From the NCBI RefSeq assembly GCF_025215495.1, contig NZ_CP104302.1, positions 3,720,001 through 3,784,000 on the forward strand: DNA of 64,000 nt, in the 5' to 3' direction. Shown here piece after piece: positions 1 through 9,320 of this stretch. Numbering within the stretch: the first letter of the stretch is position 1; every line of letters begins with the position of its first letter. The position numbers and the translations under genes were made by a program. The DNA is from Mycolicibacterium brumae. Lineage in GTDB: Bacteria > Actinomycetota > Actinomycetes > Mycobacteriales > Mycobacteriaceae. The notes under the pieces are model-generated. The model was given only the letters and a program-made list of their open reading frames with translations. It had not been told where the DNA came from and searched no databases.

Positions 1-1
1 A

Positions 2-2749
2 CTGAACCCGCCGCAGACCATCCGGGCGCTGGATTCGGTGCAGCGGCTGCTGGCCGCCGGCCGCCCGTCCGACGGGATGGCCGACACCCTGGCCCGCCAG
101 GGCATCTCCTACCTGGTGCTCCGCAACGACCTGGACCCGGACAGCTCCCGCTCGGCCCGGCCGATCCTGGCGCACCGCGCCGTCGACGGTTCCGCGGGCC
201 TGGAGAAGGTCGCCGAGTTCGGCGAGGAGGTCGGCCCCGGGCTGCTCGACGGCTTCGTCACCGACAGCGGCCTGCGGCCGCACTACCCGGCGATCGAGAT
301 CTACCGGGTCACCACCGCCGACAACGCCGGCGCCCCGTACCTGGCGGACATCGACACCATGGCGCGTGTCGACGGCGGACCGGAGTCGCTGCTGCGGATC
401 GACGAACGCCGCCGGCTGCAGCATCGCACCCCGCTCGGGCCGGTGCTGCTCAGCCAGGACGCCACCGCCGCGGGGCTGCCGAACCCGCTGGTCACCATCA
501 CCGACACCCCGGTCGCCCGGGAGACCGACTACGGCCGCGTCGACGACCACTCGTCGGCCGCCCGAGCCCGCGGCGACACCCGGCACACCTCCAACCGGGT
601 GCCGGACTACCCGGCGCCGGGCGCCTGGTCGGTGTGGGCGAACTGGTCCGGCGGCCGGCTGACCGCGTCGAGTTCCTCCTCGGACGCCACCACACTGCCC
701 GTCGTCGCCCCCTCCACCGGCCCGGCGGCGGCCATCGACGGCGACAGCGGCACCGCCTGGGTGTCCAGCGCGCTGCAGGCCGCGCTCGGCCAGTGGCTGC
801 AGATCGACTTCGACCACCCGGTGACCAACGCCACCATCACCGTCACCCCGAGCGGCACCGCGATCGGCGCGCAGGTCCGGCGGCTGGAGATCTCCACGAT
901 CAACGGCACCAGCTCGGTGCGCTTCGAGGAGCCCGGCGAGCCGCTGACGGTCGCGCTGCCCTACGGGGAGACGCCGTGGGTGCGGATCACCGCCACCGGC
1001 ACCGACGACGGCGGCTCCGGGGTCCAGTTCGGCATCACCGACCTGTCGGTCACTCAGTACGACGCCTCCGGCTACGCCCACCCGGTCAACATCCGGCACA
1101 CCCTCGACGTGCCCGGCCCGCCGCGCGGCGCGCAGGTAGCCGGGTGGGATCTGGGCCAGGAACTGCTCGGCCGGCCCGGCTGCGCGGACTCCCCCGACGC
1201 GGTGCACTGCGCGGCGTCGATGGCGGTGTCCCCGGAGGAGCCGGTGAACTTCAGCCGCACGCTGACCGTCACCGACCCGGTCGACGTCGACCCCACCGTG
1301 TGGGTGCGGCCGCGCCAGGGGCCGCGGCTGGCCGATCTGGTGCGCGCGCCCGGGGCCGCCTGGGCCGAGGGCGACGCCGACGGCGTCGACATCCTGGGCA
1401 CCGCCTACGCCGCCGCCGACGGCGATCCCCGCACCTCCTGGACCGCGCCGCAGCGCATCGTGCACTCGCACGGCCGGCCCACCCTGACGCTGCGGCTGCC
1501 CAAACCCGCCGAGGTGGGCGGGCTGACACTGACCCCCAGCGCCGCCGACCTGCCCACCCATCCGACGCTGGTCGCCATCGACCTCGGCGACGGGCCGCAG
1601 GTGCGCGAACTCGACCCCGACGAGGCCACCACCGTCAACCTCAAACCGCGGGTCACCGACACCGTCCGGGTCAGCATCCTGGAGTGGAACGACGTCATCG
1701 ACCGCACCGCCCTGGGCTTCGACCAGGTGAAACCGCCCGGCTTGGCCGAGGTGACCGCGCTGACGCCGCACGGAGCCCCGATCGCCGCGGCCGACGCGGC
1801 GGCCAATCGGGACCGCGTCGTCACACTGGCCTGCGGTGACGGCCCGGTGATCGGCGTGGCCGGCGAGTTCATCCAAACCTCGGTGCGCACCACGGTCGGC
1901 GCGCTGCTGGCCGGCGACCCGATTCCGGCGCAGCCGTGCCGAACCGCGCCGATCTCGCTGCCGCGCGGCGAGCAGGAACTGATCGTCAGCCCGGGCCCGG
2001 CGTTCGTCGTCGACGGCGTCGGACTGGACACCCCGCTGGCCGCCGACGTGCCGACCGGCAAGGCCGAGCCGGCGCAGACCGGGGTGTGGGGGCCCGATCA
2101 CCGCGAGGTGCGGGTGTCGCCGTCGACCGCGCCGCGCGCGCTGGTGATCCCGGAAAGCGTCAGCCCCGGCTGGATCGCCCGCGGCGCCGACGGGTCCGCG
2201 CTGACCCCGGTGGTGGTCAACGGCTGGCAACAGGGCTGGGTGGTGCCGGCCGGGATGTCCGGTCCGGTCACGCTGAGCTTCCCGTCGAACACGCCGTACC
2301 GCGCCGGGCTGATCGGCGGCCTGGCGCTGCTGCCGCTGCTCGCACTGCTGGCGCTGTGGCCGGCGCGCCGCCGGGAAACCGGCGTGCCGCCGTCGACCTG
2401 GATGCCCCGGGCAGGCGCGGTGTTCGGGGTGCTGGTGGTCGGCACGCTGATCTCCGGGCCGGCCGGGACGCTGGTGTTCGGGTTGGCGCTGGCGACGCTG
2501 CGGTTGCTGCGCGACCGGCCCCGAGCCACCCGCGTCGTGCCCCTCGTCGGGACGCCGACGGCGATGATCCTGGCCGGCTGCGTGCTGTCGCGGTATCCGT
2601 GGCGCTCGGTGGACGGCTACATCGGGCATTCCTGGGGCCCGCAACTACTGGCGCTCATCGCGTTGGGCCTGCTGGCGGCCAGCGCCGTGTGGTTCAGCGA
2701 GGGTCGGCGGAGCCTGCGGAGCCGAGACGAAGCTGGAACCGCCACATAG
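2..2749 (+). CDS. aftD: AftD arabinofuranosyltransferase, C-terminal part
   Basis: The gene enters from before base 1; the open frame runs from base 2 to the TAG at 2747-2749, about 915 residues. AftD is a very large membrane arabinofuranosyltransferase that adds arabinofuranose in arabinogalactan and lipoarabinomannan synthesis; the catalytic GT-C transmembrane part would lie upstream of the window. The visible part is the extracytoplasmic region, with stretches resembling discoidin/carbohydrate-binding folds (for example around 690-1050 and 1400-1700). It is followed by four hydrophobic segments in the last 150 or so residues and a basic tail rich in Arg. The family match is by overall architecture and recalled sequence of Rv0236c. 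The last 20 codons overlap a 25-bp duplication (see 2687-2779), so the extreme C-terminus may be new. Confidence 0.88.
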   Translation: MNPPQTIRALDSVQRLLAAGRPSDGMADTLARQGISYLVLRNDLDPDSSRSARPILAHRAVDGSAGLEKVAEFGEEVGPGLLDGFVTDSGLRPHYPAIEIYRVTTADNAGAPYLADIDTMARVDGGPESLLRIDERRRLQHRTPLGPVLLSQDATAAGLPNPLVTITDTPVARETDYGRVDDHSSAARARGDTRHTSNRVPDYPAPGAWSVWANWSGGRLTASSSSSDATTLPVVAPSTGPAAAIDGDSGTAWVSSALQAALGQWLQIDFDHPVTNATITVTPSGTAIGAQVRRLEISTINGTSSVRFEEPGEPLTVALPYGETPWVRITATGTDDGGSGVQFGITDLSVTQYDASGYAHPVNIRHTLDVPGPPRGAQVAGWDLGQELLGRPGCADSPDAVHCAASMAVSPEEPVNFSRTLTVTDPVDVDPTVWVRPRQGPRLADLVRAPGAAWAEGDADGVDILGTAYAAADGDPRTSWTAPQRIVHSHGRPTLTLRLPKPAEVGGLTLTPSAADLPTHPTLVAIDLGDGPQVRELDPDEATTVNLKPRVTDTVRVSILEWNDVIDRTALGFDQVKPPGLAEVTALTPHGAPIAAADAAANRDRVVTLACGDGPVIGVAGEFIQTSVRTTVGALLAGDPIPAQPCRTAPISLPRGEQELIVSPGPAFVVDGVGLDTPLAADVPTGKAEPAQTGVWGPDHREVRVSPSTAPRALVIPESVSPGWIARGADGSALTPVVVNGWQQGWVVPAGMSGPVTLSFPSNTPYRAGLIGGLALLPLLALLALWPARRRETGVPPSTWMPRAGAVFGVLVVGTLISGPAGTLVFGLALATLRLLRDRPRATRVVPLVGTPTAMILAGCVLSRYPWRSVDGYIGHSWGPQLLALIALGLLAASAVWFSEGRRSLRSRDEAGTAT

Positions 2750-2779
2750 GAGCCGTGCGGTTCAGCGAGGGTCGGCGGA
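2687..2779 (+). repeat. 25-bp direct duplication at the aftD 3' end
   Basis: Bases 2687-2711 recur at 2755-2779 with one mismatch (24 of 25), 68 bp apart. The first copy is inside aftD, the second lies just after its stop codon. The second copy runs in another frame into FSEGRRT followed directly by a TGA. Confidence 0.8.
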
Positions 2780-2787
2780 CGTGAACC

Positions 2788-3978
2788 TCAGTGCGCGGTG
2801 GCGGGCTCCGGGGTGTCGTCGACGGAGCTGTCCAGCGCCGGGACCTGCGCGCGACGGCGCTCCCAGTTGCGCAGCAGCTGCCGGCACGGCTGTTCCACCA
2901 GCCCGTAGCTGACCGCCGCCATCGCGAACCCGAACACCAGCGTGAGGACCAACACCGGGAAGAAATGCCCGGAGAAGGCGAACACCCCGAGCATCGGGAA
3001 CGCCATCGCCAACGCGGCCAGGTGCCAGACGAACAATCCGTAGGACCAGCGCCCCAGCGTCACCATGGTCTGGCTGCCGAGGATGCGGTGCTCGGTGTCC
3101 GGGCGGTCCAGCACCAGCGGAGCCAGCAGCGCCCAGGCCAGAATCGCGCCGACGGCGGTGTGCGCGGTGAAGTGGTGCACCATCCGGTCCATCGTCTCCG
3201 GGCCGGCCAGCGGGGTGGTCGCCACCGCGAAGGTGACCAGCGCGATCACCGCCATCCAGCCCCGGCGTCGGGCCAGCCGGTGCATCCAGGTCTCCCGGCT
3301 GACGGTCATCTCTGCCAGCAGCATCCCGGCGCCGAACCAGCTCAGGTAGGCCGGCGGCCAGTTCAGCGGGCTCAACCCATCCGGGTGCGGGATCGGCAGG
3401 AATCCCCAGCCCAGGCTCAGCAGCGACACGATGACGATCGCCGGCACCCGGGCGCGCACCGGCAGCTGCCGGGCGGCCAGCGCCAGCAGCGGCAGCGCGA
3501 GATAGAAGGTGACCTCAACCGACAGGCTCCACATCTGGGTGAGCCCGGCGGTCAGCGTCAGCGGCACGTAGATCTGGGTCATGGTCAGGTTCGCCAGCCA
3601 CACCGTCAGGCTGGCTCCCGCGGCGTCGGGCATCAGGGACAGGATCACCACCACCGCGACGAGGTAGCCGGGCATGATCCGCACGATCCGGGACCGCAGG
3701 TAGTGCATGGTCGGCGGTCGTTGCCGCAGGCCGCGGGCGGCGGCGGCGTGGCCGCGCCAGAGCAGGAACCCGGACAGCGTGAAGAACACCGCCACCGCCA
3801 AATCGAACCGGGCCAGCGCCCGCGCCCCGGCGCCGCTGGCCGCGGCCGTCTGGAACGCGACGTGGGTCAAGACGATGCCCATCGCGGCGCAGGCGCGCAG
3901 CCCCTCCACGGCGGGCAGGAAGCCGCGCGTCCCACCCACCTCGGCGGGCGCGGCGCCGTCAGCCGCTCGATCTGCCAC
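2788..3978 (-). CDS. Integral membrane acyltransferase, acyltransferase-3 family (Rv0228-like)
   Basis: A 396-residue polytopic protein of the OafA/acyltransferase-3 family, which moves acyl groups onto sugars or lipids at the membrane. The N-terminus has the family signature RGFLPAVEGLRACAAMGIVLTH with its conserved Arg and His, then FFTLSGFLLWR. Around ten hydrophobic segments follow, and the C-terminus has the usual SYGLVEQPCRQLL element. I chose the GTG at 3976-3978 (VADRAADG) because it has a purine-rich stretch upstream; the open frame extends to a TTG at 4047 but would run into the promoter of the divergent gene. It converges on aftD, with 38 bp between them. The acceptor is unknown. 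Confidence 0.85.
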   Translation of the reverse strand: MADRAADGAAPAEVGGTRGFLPAVEGLRACAAMGIVLTHVAFQTAAASGAGARALARFDLAVAVFFTLSGFLLWRGHAAAARGLRQRPPTMHYLRSRIVRIMPGYLVAVVVILSLMPDAAGASLTVWLANLTMTQIYVPLTLTAGLTQMWSLSVEVTFYLALPLLALAARQLPVRARVPAIVIVSLLSLGWGFLPIPHPDGLSPLNWPPAYLSWFGAGMLLAEMTVSRETWMHRLARRRGWMAVIALVTFAVATTPLAGPETMDRMVHHFTAHTAVGAILAWALLAPLVLDRPDTEHRILGSQTMVTLGRWSYGLFVWHLAALAMAFPMLGVFAFSGHFFPVLVLTLVFGFAMAAVSYGLVEQPCRQLLRNWERRRAQVPALDSSVDDTPEPATAH

Positions 3979-4127
3979 GCAACCATCTTGCCCAATGCCC
4001 GCTCGGGGGCCCTGCGGCGGGCTTGATTGCAGCGTTCTCGGTCGCAACCACTACCCTGGTGGCTGCTGTTAGGGTCCACAGGAGCGTCACGCCGCCGCAA
4101 CCCGGACCGGAAGGAAGGTTCTGCCAC

Positions 4128-5342
4128 GTGAATCGTGCAGTTCTGTTGCGTATCGCGGCATGCGGTTTGCTGGGGCTGGGCTCTGCGCTGTTGATGGCTG
4201 CCCTGTTGCTGTCCACGTACACCTCCAGCCGCATCACCCAGATTCCGCTCGACCTGGACAAGACCCTGGTCAGCAGCGGAACGGGCACCGCACTGGACCC
4301 GGACTCGCTGCTGCAGCCCCATTTCGTCATCAACCGTGACGTCCCGCTGGTGTCGCAGCAGGCGCTGAGCGTCGAGCAGCCGTCGAACGCCGAAGTGGTG
4401 ACCCTGCAGGTCGGCACTTCGGTGCGACGCAGCGACAAGCAGCAGGACACCGGTTTGCTGCTGGCCATGGTCGACACCGTCACCGTGGACCGCACCACCG
4501 CGCAGGCCGTCAACAGCGAGGAGTACCCGGCGGGGTCGCTGCAGGCGCCGCGCACCGTCGAGGACACCAAGCCCGCGACCAGCCGCCCGCTGGAGCACCA
4601 GGGCCTGACCTACCGCTTCCCGTTCGACACCGAGAAGAAGACCTACCCGGTCTTCGACCCGATCGCGCAGCAGGAATACGACGCCAACTACGTCAGCGAA
4701 GAGGACGTCAACGGCCTGACCGCCTACCGGTTCCAGCAGAACGTCGGCTACGACTCGACCGGCAAGCTGGTCGAGCCGATCCCGTACAAGTCGCTGCTGG
4801 ACCACAATGAGGAGACCTCGGTCACCGCCCGCGCCGGGCTGTGGGGCCTGGAGGGCGTCGACCCCGAAGAGCTGATCACCATGGAGCGCTACTACGCCGC
4901 TCAGCGGACCTTCTGGGTCGACCCGGTTTCGGGCACCATCGTCAAGAGCGAAGAGCACGCGAACCACTATTACTCGCGCGACGCGCTGGCCCCGGAGATG
5001 GCGCTGGCCGACTACAAGGTGACCTCCACCGAGAGCACCATCGAGCAGCAGGTCGCCTCCGCCCGCTCCGAGCGGGACCGGATCGGACTGTGGACCCGGG
5101 TGTTGCCGATCACCTTCACCGCCGGTGGGCTGATCGCGCTGGTCGCCGGGGCGCTGCTGTACTCGTTCGGGATGCGCACCGACGCCGCCCTGATCGATCC
5201 GGGCCTGGACACCGGCGGCCTGTTCGGCCGTCGCCCGGCCGACACCGGACCGATGCCGGCCGCCGAGGCGCAGACCGAGAAGCTGCCCGCGCAGCGTCCG
5301 GACCTCGATCGTGGCCGAGGGCCATCCGGCGATCCCCACTAG
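4128..5342 (+). CDS. DUF3068 membrane-anchored protein (Rv0227c-like)
   Basis: A 404-residue protein of the DUF3068 (porin PorA-related) family, with an N-terminal membrane segment (residues about 5-28), a long extracytoplasmic domain and a second membrane segment near 325-350, followed by a Pro-rich cytoplasmic tail. The GTG at 4128 is preceded by AAGGAAGG at 4111-4118, nine bases away, which settles the start; the open frame continues upstream without a ribosome site. It overlaps the next gene by 32 bp and the pair is probably co-transcribed. The molecular function is not known to me; the setting beside aftD and glycosyltransferases points to envelope biogenesis. Confidence 0.88.
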   Translation: MNRAVLLRIAACGLLGLGSALLMAALLLSTYTSSRITQIPLDLDKTLVSSGTGTALDPDSLLQPHFVINRDVPLVSQQALSVEQPSNAEVVTLQVGTSVRRSDKQQDTGLLLAMVDTVTVDRTTAQAVNSEEYPAGSLQAPRTVEDTKPATSRPLEHQGLTYRFPFDTEKKTYPVFDPIAQQEYDANYVSEEDVNGLTAYRFQQNVGYDSTGKLVEPIPYKSLLDHNEETSVTARAGLWGLEGVDPEELITMERYYAAQRTFWVDPVSGTIVKSEEHANHYYSRDALAPEMALADYKVTSTESTIEQQVASARSERDRIGLWTRVLPITFTAGGLIALVAGALLYSFGMRTDAALIDPGLDTGGLFGRRPADTGPMPAAEAQTEKLPAQRPDLDRGRGPSGDPH

Positions 5343-7065
5343 CGGCTCGGCCCGGCTGCGCCGCCTCGCGGCGCCCGGGTACGCGCTGCTGCTGAGCCTG
5401 CTGCTGCTCGCCCCGCTGCTGGGGCCGGGGTATCTGCTGCTGCGCGACGCGGTCTCCACCCCGCGGTCCTGGCTGTCGGACGCCGCTCTGGGCCTGTCCG
5501 AGGGCGCCGCGCGCGCTGTGCCGCAGGACTTCGCGATCGCCTCCGCGTCGGCGCTGCTCGACGGCGGGATCGTGGTCAAGGCGCTGCTGCTGGCCGGCCT
5601 GTGGCTGGCCGGCTGGGGCGCCGCCCGGTTGGTTTCCTCCGCCACCGGCTACACCGGAGGGGGACCATTCGTCGCCGTCACGCTGGCGATCTGGAATCCC
5701 TACGTCGCCGAACGCCTGCTGCAGGGGCATTGGAGCCTGCTGCTCGGCTACGGCTGCCTGCCCTGGGTGGCGTTGACGGCGCTTCGGTTGCGCGACGGCG
5801 GCGGCGGTTGGTTCGCGTTGGCGTTCTGGATGGCGCTGGCCGGTCTGACCCCCACCGGGCTGCTGCTGGCCGCGGTGACGGCGCTGACCTGCCTGGCCGC
5901 GCCGGGCGCCGGTTCCCGGGCCCGCCAGGGGCTCGGGATTCTCGCGTTGTCGCTGGCCGCGGCCGCGCCGTGGCTGATCGCGTCCGCGGGCGGAGCGCTC
6001 GGGACCTACCGGGGCGCCGGCGCTCCCGGGTTCGACGCCTTCGCCGCCCGCGCCGAACCCGGTCTGGGCGTGCTCGGCAGTCTGGCCGGCCTCGGAGGCA
6101 TCTGGAACGGCGACGCGGTTCCGCCGCTGCGCGACGGTTGGTTCGCCGTCGTCGCCACCGTGGTGCTGCTCGGGTTGGTGCTGATCGGGGCCCGCGGCGC
6201 CTGGCAGCGTGCTGAGGCGCGGCCGCTGCTGGTGCTCGCCGCGGTCGCGGTGCTGCTACCGGCGCTGGCGGCCACCGGTCCGGGCCGGGCGCTGCTGCAG
6301 GCCACCGCCGAGGTCTCCCCGGGCCTCGGGGTGCTGCGCGACGGGCAGAAGTGGGTGGCGCTGGCGATGCCCGGTTACGCGCTGTGCGCGGCGGCGGCGG
6401 TCCCGGTGCTCGCCGGCCGGGGCAGCCGGCTGCGGCCCGCGGCGGTGGCGGCGGTGTGCTGTGCGGCGCTGCTGGCCACCCAGCCCGATCTGGCGTTCGG
6501 CGTCGGAAACCGGGCGCACGCCGTCGAGTACCCGCCCGCGTTCACCGCCGTCGCGCAGCAGATCAATGATGCGCCCGCCCCGGTGGCGGTGCTGCCCGCC
6601 GACAGCATGCGCCGGTTCGACTGGGCCGGGCCGGCGCCGGTGCTCGATCCGCTGCCGCGCTGGGTCCGGGCCGACGTGCTCACCACCGGCGATCTGAGCA
6701 TTTCCGGGTCCACCGTGTACGGCGAGGGCAATCGAGCCCGGGAGATCCAGGACCTGCTGCTGGCCGGCGCCGCACCGGATGCGCTGGCCGAGGTCGGCGT
6801 CGGCTGGGTGGTGGTGGCCGCCTCCCCCGGGGAACTGGGATCCTCGGCGCGAACCCTCGCCGGACTGGAGCAGGTCTACGGCGACGACGACCTGCGGTTG
6901 TACCGGGTCCCGGACCCGTCGCCGGTGGCCGCGTCGCCACGGCGCGGATTGCTGATCGGCGCGCATCTGGTCTGGTTGGCCACGCTGGTGGTCGGCGGCC
7001 TCGGGGCGGCGTCGCTCAGTCGGTTCAGTCGGCGATCAGTCCGCCGACTCGACGGCCGTCGCTGA
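5311..7065 (+). CDS. Large polytopic membrane protein (Rv0226c-like)
   Basis: A 584-residue protein with about twelve hydrophobic segments. Small charged loops near residues 50-80 and a soluble region around 400-530 interrupt them. The start is a GTG at 5311 inside the end of the DUF3068 gene; no good ribosome site is visible, so translation may be coupled to the upstream gene. The layout (many membrane spans followed by an extracytoplasmic segment) resembles GT-C type glycosyltransferases, but I see no diagnostic acidic motif that I would trust, so that is only a suggestion. Its 3' end overlaps the converging glycosyltransferase by 41 bp. Confidence 0.8.
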   Translation: MAEGHPAIPTSGSARLRRLAAPGYALLLSLLLLAPLLGPGYLLLRDAVSTPRSWLSDAALGLSEGAARAVPQDFAIASASALLDGGIVVKALLLAGLWLAGWGAARLVSSATGYTGGGPFVAVTLAIWNPYVAERLLQGHWSLLLGYGCLPWVALTALRLRDGGGGWFALAFWMALAGLTPTGLLLAAVTALTCLAAPGAGSRARQGLGILALSLAAAAPWLIASAGGALGTYRGAGAPGFDAFAARAEPGLGVLGSLAGLGGIWNGDAVPPLRDGWFAVVATVVLLGLVLIGARGAWQRAEARPLLVLAAVAVLLPALAATGPGRALLQATAEVSPGLGVLRDGQKWVALAMPGYALCAAAAVPVLAGRGSRLRPAAVAAVCCAALLATQPDLAFGVGNRAHAVEYPPAFTAVAQQINDAPAPVAVLPADSMRRFDWAGPAPVLDPLPRWVRADVLTTGDLSISGSTVYGEGNRAREIQDLLLAGAAPDALAEVGVGWVVVAASPGELGSSARTLAGLEQVYGDDDLRLYRVPDPSPVAASPRRGLLIGAHLVWLATLVVGGLGAASLSRFSRRSVRRLDGRR

Positions 7066-8191
7066 CCGCGGCCAGCACGGTTCCCATCGCGTCGGCGCTT
7101 TGACGCCAGGAGAACTCCGCGGCGCGGGCGGCCGCCTTGTGTCCCAACTCGGCGCGCAGCACCTCGTCGGCCAGCAACTCGTCGAGCCGGTCGACCAGTT
7201 CGGTCCGGTCGCTGACCAGCAACCCGGTCACCCCGTCGACGATGGAGTCGCACAGCCCGCCGGCGCTGCGGTAGCCGATGGTCGGCACCTGATGCTGGGC
7301 TGCTTCGATCACCGCCAGGCCCCAGCCCTCCTTGCGCGACGGCAGCACCTGAACCCAGGCCTGCTGGACCAGGTGGTGCTTGGCGACGTCATCGACGTGG
7401 CCGTGGAAGGTGACCGCGTCGGAGATGCCGAGGGCCGCGGCGTGCGCGACCAGCCGGTCCTGCCACCAGCCGCCGCCGACGACGTCGAGCCGCAGCTGCG
7501 GATACCGGGGGGCCAGCGCGGCGACCGCGTCGAGCGCGTCTTCGATCTGCTTGTGCGGCACCAGCCGGGACAGCACCACCACCCGCGGGGTGGCGGAGCG
7601 CGGTTCGGTCAACGTTTCGGCGGGAGGCTCGTCAACGCCGTTGCGGACCACCGCGATGCGCTCCGGGTCCACCCCGAGATCGACCAGCTCGCGCATGGAT
7701 GGTAGCGACACGGTGACGTACTGGTTGCGCCGGTGCAGCGCCGGTGACAGCCGCGATTCGACGAACCAACCGATCCGGGCCAGCCGGCGGCCCGCGACGG
7801 GCCATTGCTCGCGATGGCAGTGGTGCACCAGCAGCACCGATCGCCGGCCGTAGGCCAACCGCGCCAGGAACGGCAGCCCGTTCTGCGAGTCGATCACCAC
7901 GTCCGGTTTGACGTGCCGCAGCGGGCCGAGCCCGACCCGGGCCGCCACCATGGCCAGGCCGGCCAGGATGTACACCGAGTACGGGCCCCCGCCGCGGCTG
8001 ATCCGCACACCGTCGCGCACCGAGCGGCGCCCGGCGCCCGGGTACCGCGCGGTGCGCAGGGTGACGGCGGCGCCGGAGGCCGCCAATTGCGCGCCGATGC
8101 GCTGTAGGTAGGCCTCACTGCCGCCGCCCTGAGGATGCTCGGTGTCGCGCCAACACAGCAGCAACACGGAGCGGACGGGGTGATCTGACAT
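7025..8191 (-). CDS. GT4-family glycosyltransferase (Rv0225-like)
   Basis: A 388-residue GT-B fold retaining glycosyltransferase that would use a nucleotide-sugar donor in the cytoplasm. The N-terminal acceptor domain starts with SVLLLCWRDTEHPQGGGSEAYL, with a glycine-rich loop. The C-terminal domain has VVVLSRLVPHKQIEDAL and the E-x7-E signature in KEGWGLAVIEAAQ, the usual donor-binding site. The ATG at 8189-8191 begins MSDHPVRS; frames further upstream only translate the tandem repeat in the gap. It is transcribed divergently from the methyltransferase at 8511. The product sugar is unknown, but neighbours suggest envelope glycan or glycolipid synthesis. Confidence 0.88.
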   Translation of the reverse strand: MSDHPVRSVLLLCWRDTEHPQGGGSEAYLQRIGAQLAASGAAVTLRTARYPGAGRRSVRDGVRISRGGGPYSVYILAGLAMVAARVGLGPLRHVKPDVVIDSQNGLPFLARLAYGRRSVLLVHHCHREQWPVAGRRLARIGWFVESRLSPALHRRNQYVTVSLPSMRELVDLGVDPERIAVVRNGVDEPPAETLTEPRSATPRVVVLSRLVPHKQIEDALDAVAALAPRYPQLRLDVVGGGWWQDRLVAHAAALGISDAVTFHGHVDDVAKHHLVQQAWVQVLPSRKEGWGLAVIEAAQHQVPTIGYRSAGGLCDSIVDGVTGLLVSDRTELVDRLDELLADEVLRAELGHKAAARAAEFSWRQSADAMGTVLAAVSDGRRVGGLIAD

Positions 8192-8275
8192 CGTTTTCAG
8201 GGTAGTTGAACGGCGCCCCGCCGCTAAATCCCTGCTCGCCCCGGCTGGCGCCGGTCGTTTGCGCCGCCGTCGCGC

Positions 8276-8484
8276 CGCCACCAGGTTCCATGCGGAGCGC
8301 CTTGGCGATTTCCGCGGGCACTTCCGCCACCAGGTTCCACGTGGAGCGTCTTGGCGATGTCGCGCCGCCACCAGGTTCCACGTGGAGCGTCTTGGCGATC
8401 TCCGCGGGTACTTCCGCCACCAGGTTCCACGCGGAGCACCTCGGCGATGCCCGCGCGCACTTCCGCCCACAGATTCCGCGCACC
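8276..8484. repeat. Tandem 49-bp palindromic repeat in a divergent gap
   Basis: The gap 8192-8510 between two divergent genes is largely repeat. Copies lie at 8276-8324, 8325-8365 (truncated to 41 bp), 8366-8414 and 8415-8463, with a degenerate fifth from 8464. The unit begins CGCCACCAGGTTCCACG. Copies 2 and 3 contain the perfect 10-bp palindrome TCCACGTGGA, flanked by CGCCA on one side and TGGCG on the other, so each could fold as a hairpin. Apart from the likely promoters at the edges I see no gene here. Confidence 0.88.
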
Positions 8485-8510
8485 GAAGAGCACCCCGATA
8501 ACCTGGCCCG

Positions 8511-9320
8511 ATGGCCGTCACCGATCTGTTCGCTCGCCGGGCGACGCTGCGCCGCTCGGTGCGCCTGCTCGGTGAGTTCCGCTACGAGCAACCGGATCCG
8601 GACCGGTTCTACGGCGCGCTGGCCGACGACACCGCCGCGATGACCGCCGACCTGTGGGCGGGCGCGCACGCGGGCGCTGACCTGGGCGGCACGACGGTGC
8701 TCGACGTCGGCGGGGGCCCCGGCTATTTCGCCGACGCGTTCGCGGCCCGCGGCGCCCGGTACATCGGAGTGGAGCCCGACCCGTCGGAGATGCATGCCGG
8801 CCCGACGTCGCCGGCGGGCAGTACGGGCAGCTTCGTGCGGGCCTCCGGGCTGGCGCTGCCGTTCGCCGACGCCAGCGTGGACATCTGCCTGTCCTCCAAT
8901 GTCGCCGAGCATGTGCCGCAGCCGTGGCGCCTCGGCGCGGAGATGCTGCGGGTGACCCGGCCGGGCGGGCTGGCGATCTTGTCCTACACGGTGTGGCTGG
9001 GACCGTTCGGCGGCCACGAGATGGGTTTGACCCACTACCTGGGCGGGGCGCGCGCGGCGGCCCGGTACACCCGCAAGCACGGTCATCCGCCGAAGAACAA
9101 CTTCGGCTCGTCACTTTTCGCGGTGTCGGCGGCCGACGGTCTGGACTGGGCGCGATCCACCGGAGCGCTGGTCGCGGCGTTCCCGCGCTACCACCCGCGC
9201 TGGGCCTGGCCGCTGACCGCGGCGCCCGGGGTGCGAGAGTTCCTGGTGAGCAATCTCGTGCTGGTGCTGTCGCCTTCTACGATGGCAACGCCCCTCCCGG
9301 AAGGATCGCAGAAGACGTGA
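8511..9320 (+). CDS. SAM-dependent class I methyltransferase (Rv0224c-like)
   Basis: A 269-residue methyltransferase beginning MAVTDLFARRATLRRSV, matching the recalled start of Rv0224c. Motif I is LDVGGGPGYF (residues about 64-73), followed by the acidic residue in GVEPD, and the motif IV region SSNVAEHVPQPW. A later PFGGHEMGL stretch is typical of this mycobacterial subfamily. It ends in GTGA, overlapping the esterase start by four bases, so the two are translationally coupled. The substrate is unknown; the position next to glycosyltransferase and envelope genes suggests a lipid or glycan. Confidence 0.88.
   Translation: MAVTDLFARRATLRRSVRLLGEFRYEQPDPDRFYGALADDTAAMTADLWAGAHAGADLGGTTVLDVGGGPGYFADAFAARGARYIGVEPDPSEMHAGPTSPAGSTGSFVRASGLALPFADASVDICLSSNVAEHVPQPWRLGAEMLRVTRPGGLAILSYTVWLGPFGGHEMGLTHYLGGARAAARYTRKHGHPPKNNFGSSLFAVSAADGLDWARSTGALVAAFPRYHPRWAWPLTAAPGVREFLVSNLVLVLSPSTMATPLPEGSQKT

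Noticed and set aside
4128..4130. Longer DUF3068 protein from an upstream in-frame start near 4023
   Set aside because: No ribosome site there and it would overlap the divergent acyltransferase promoter; AAGGAAGG marks the GTG at 4128.
8275..8484. CRISPR array
   Set aside because: The units are head-to-tail with no unique spacers, vary internally and are palindromic as a whole; no cas gene is present.
8192..8521. N-terminal extension of the GT4 glycosyltransferase
   Set aside because: The upstream frame only translates the tandem repeat (PRGTWW-type peptide); the ATG at 8191 gives the family N-terminus.
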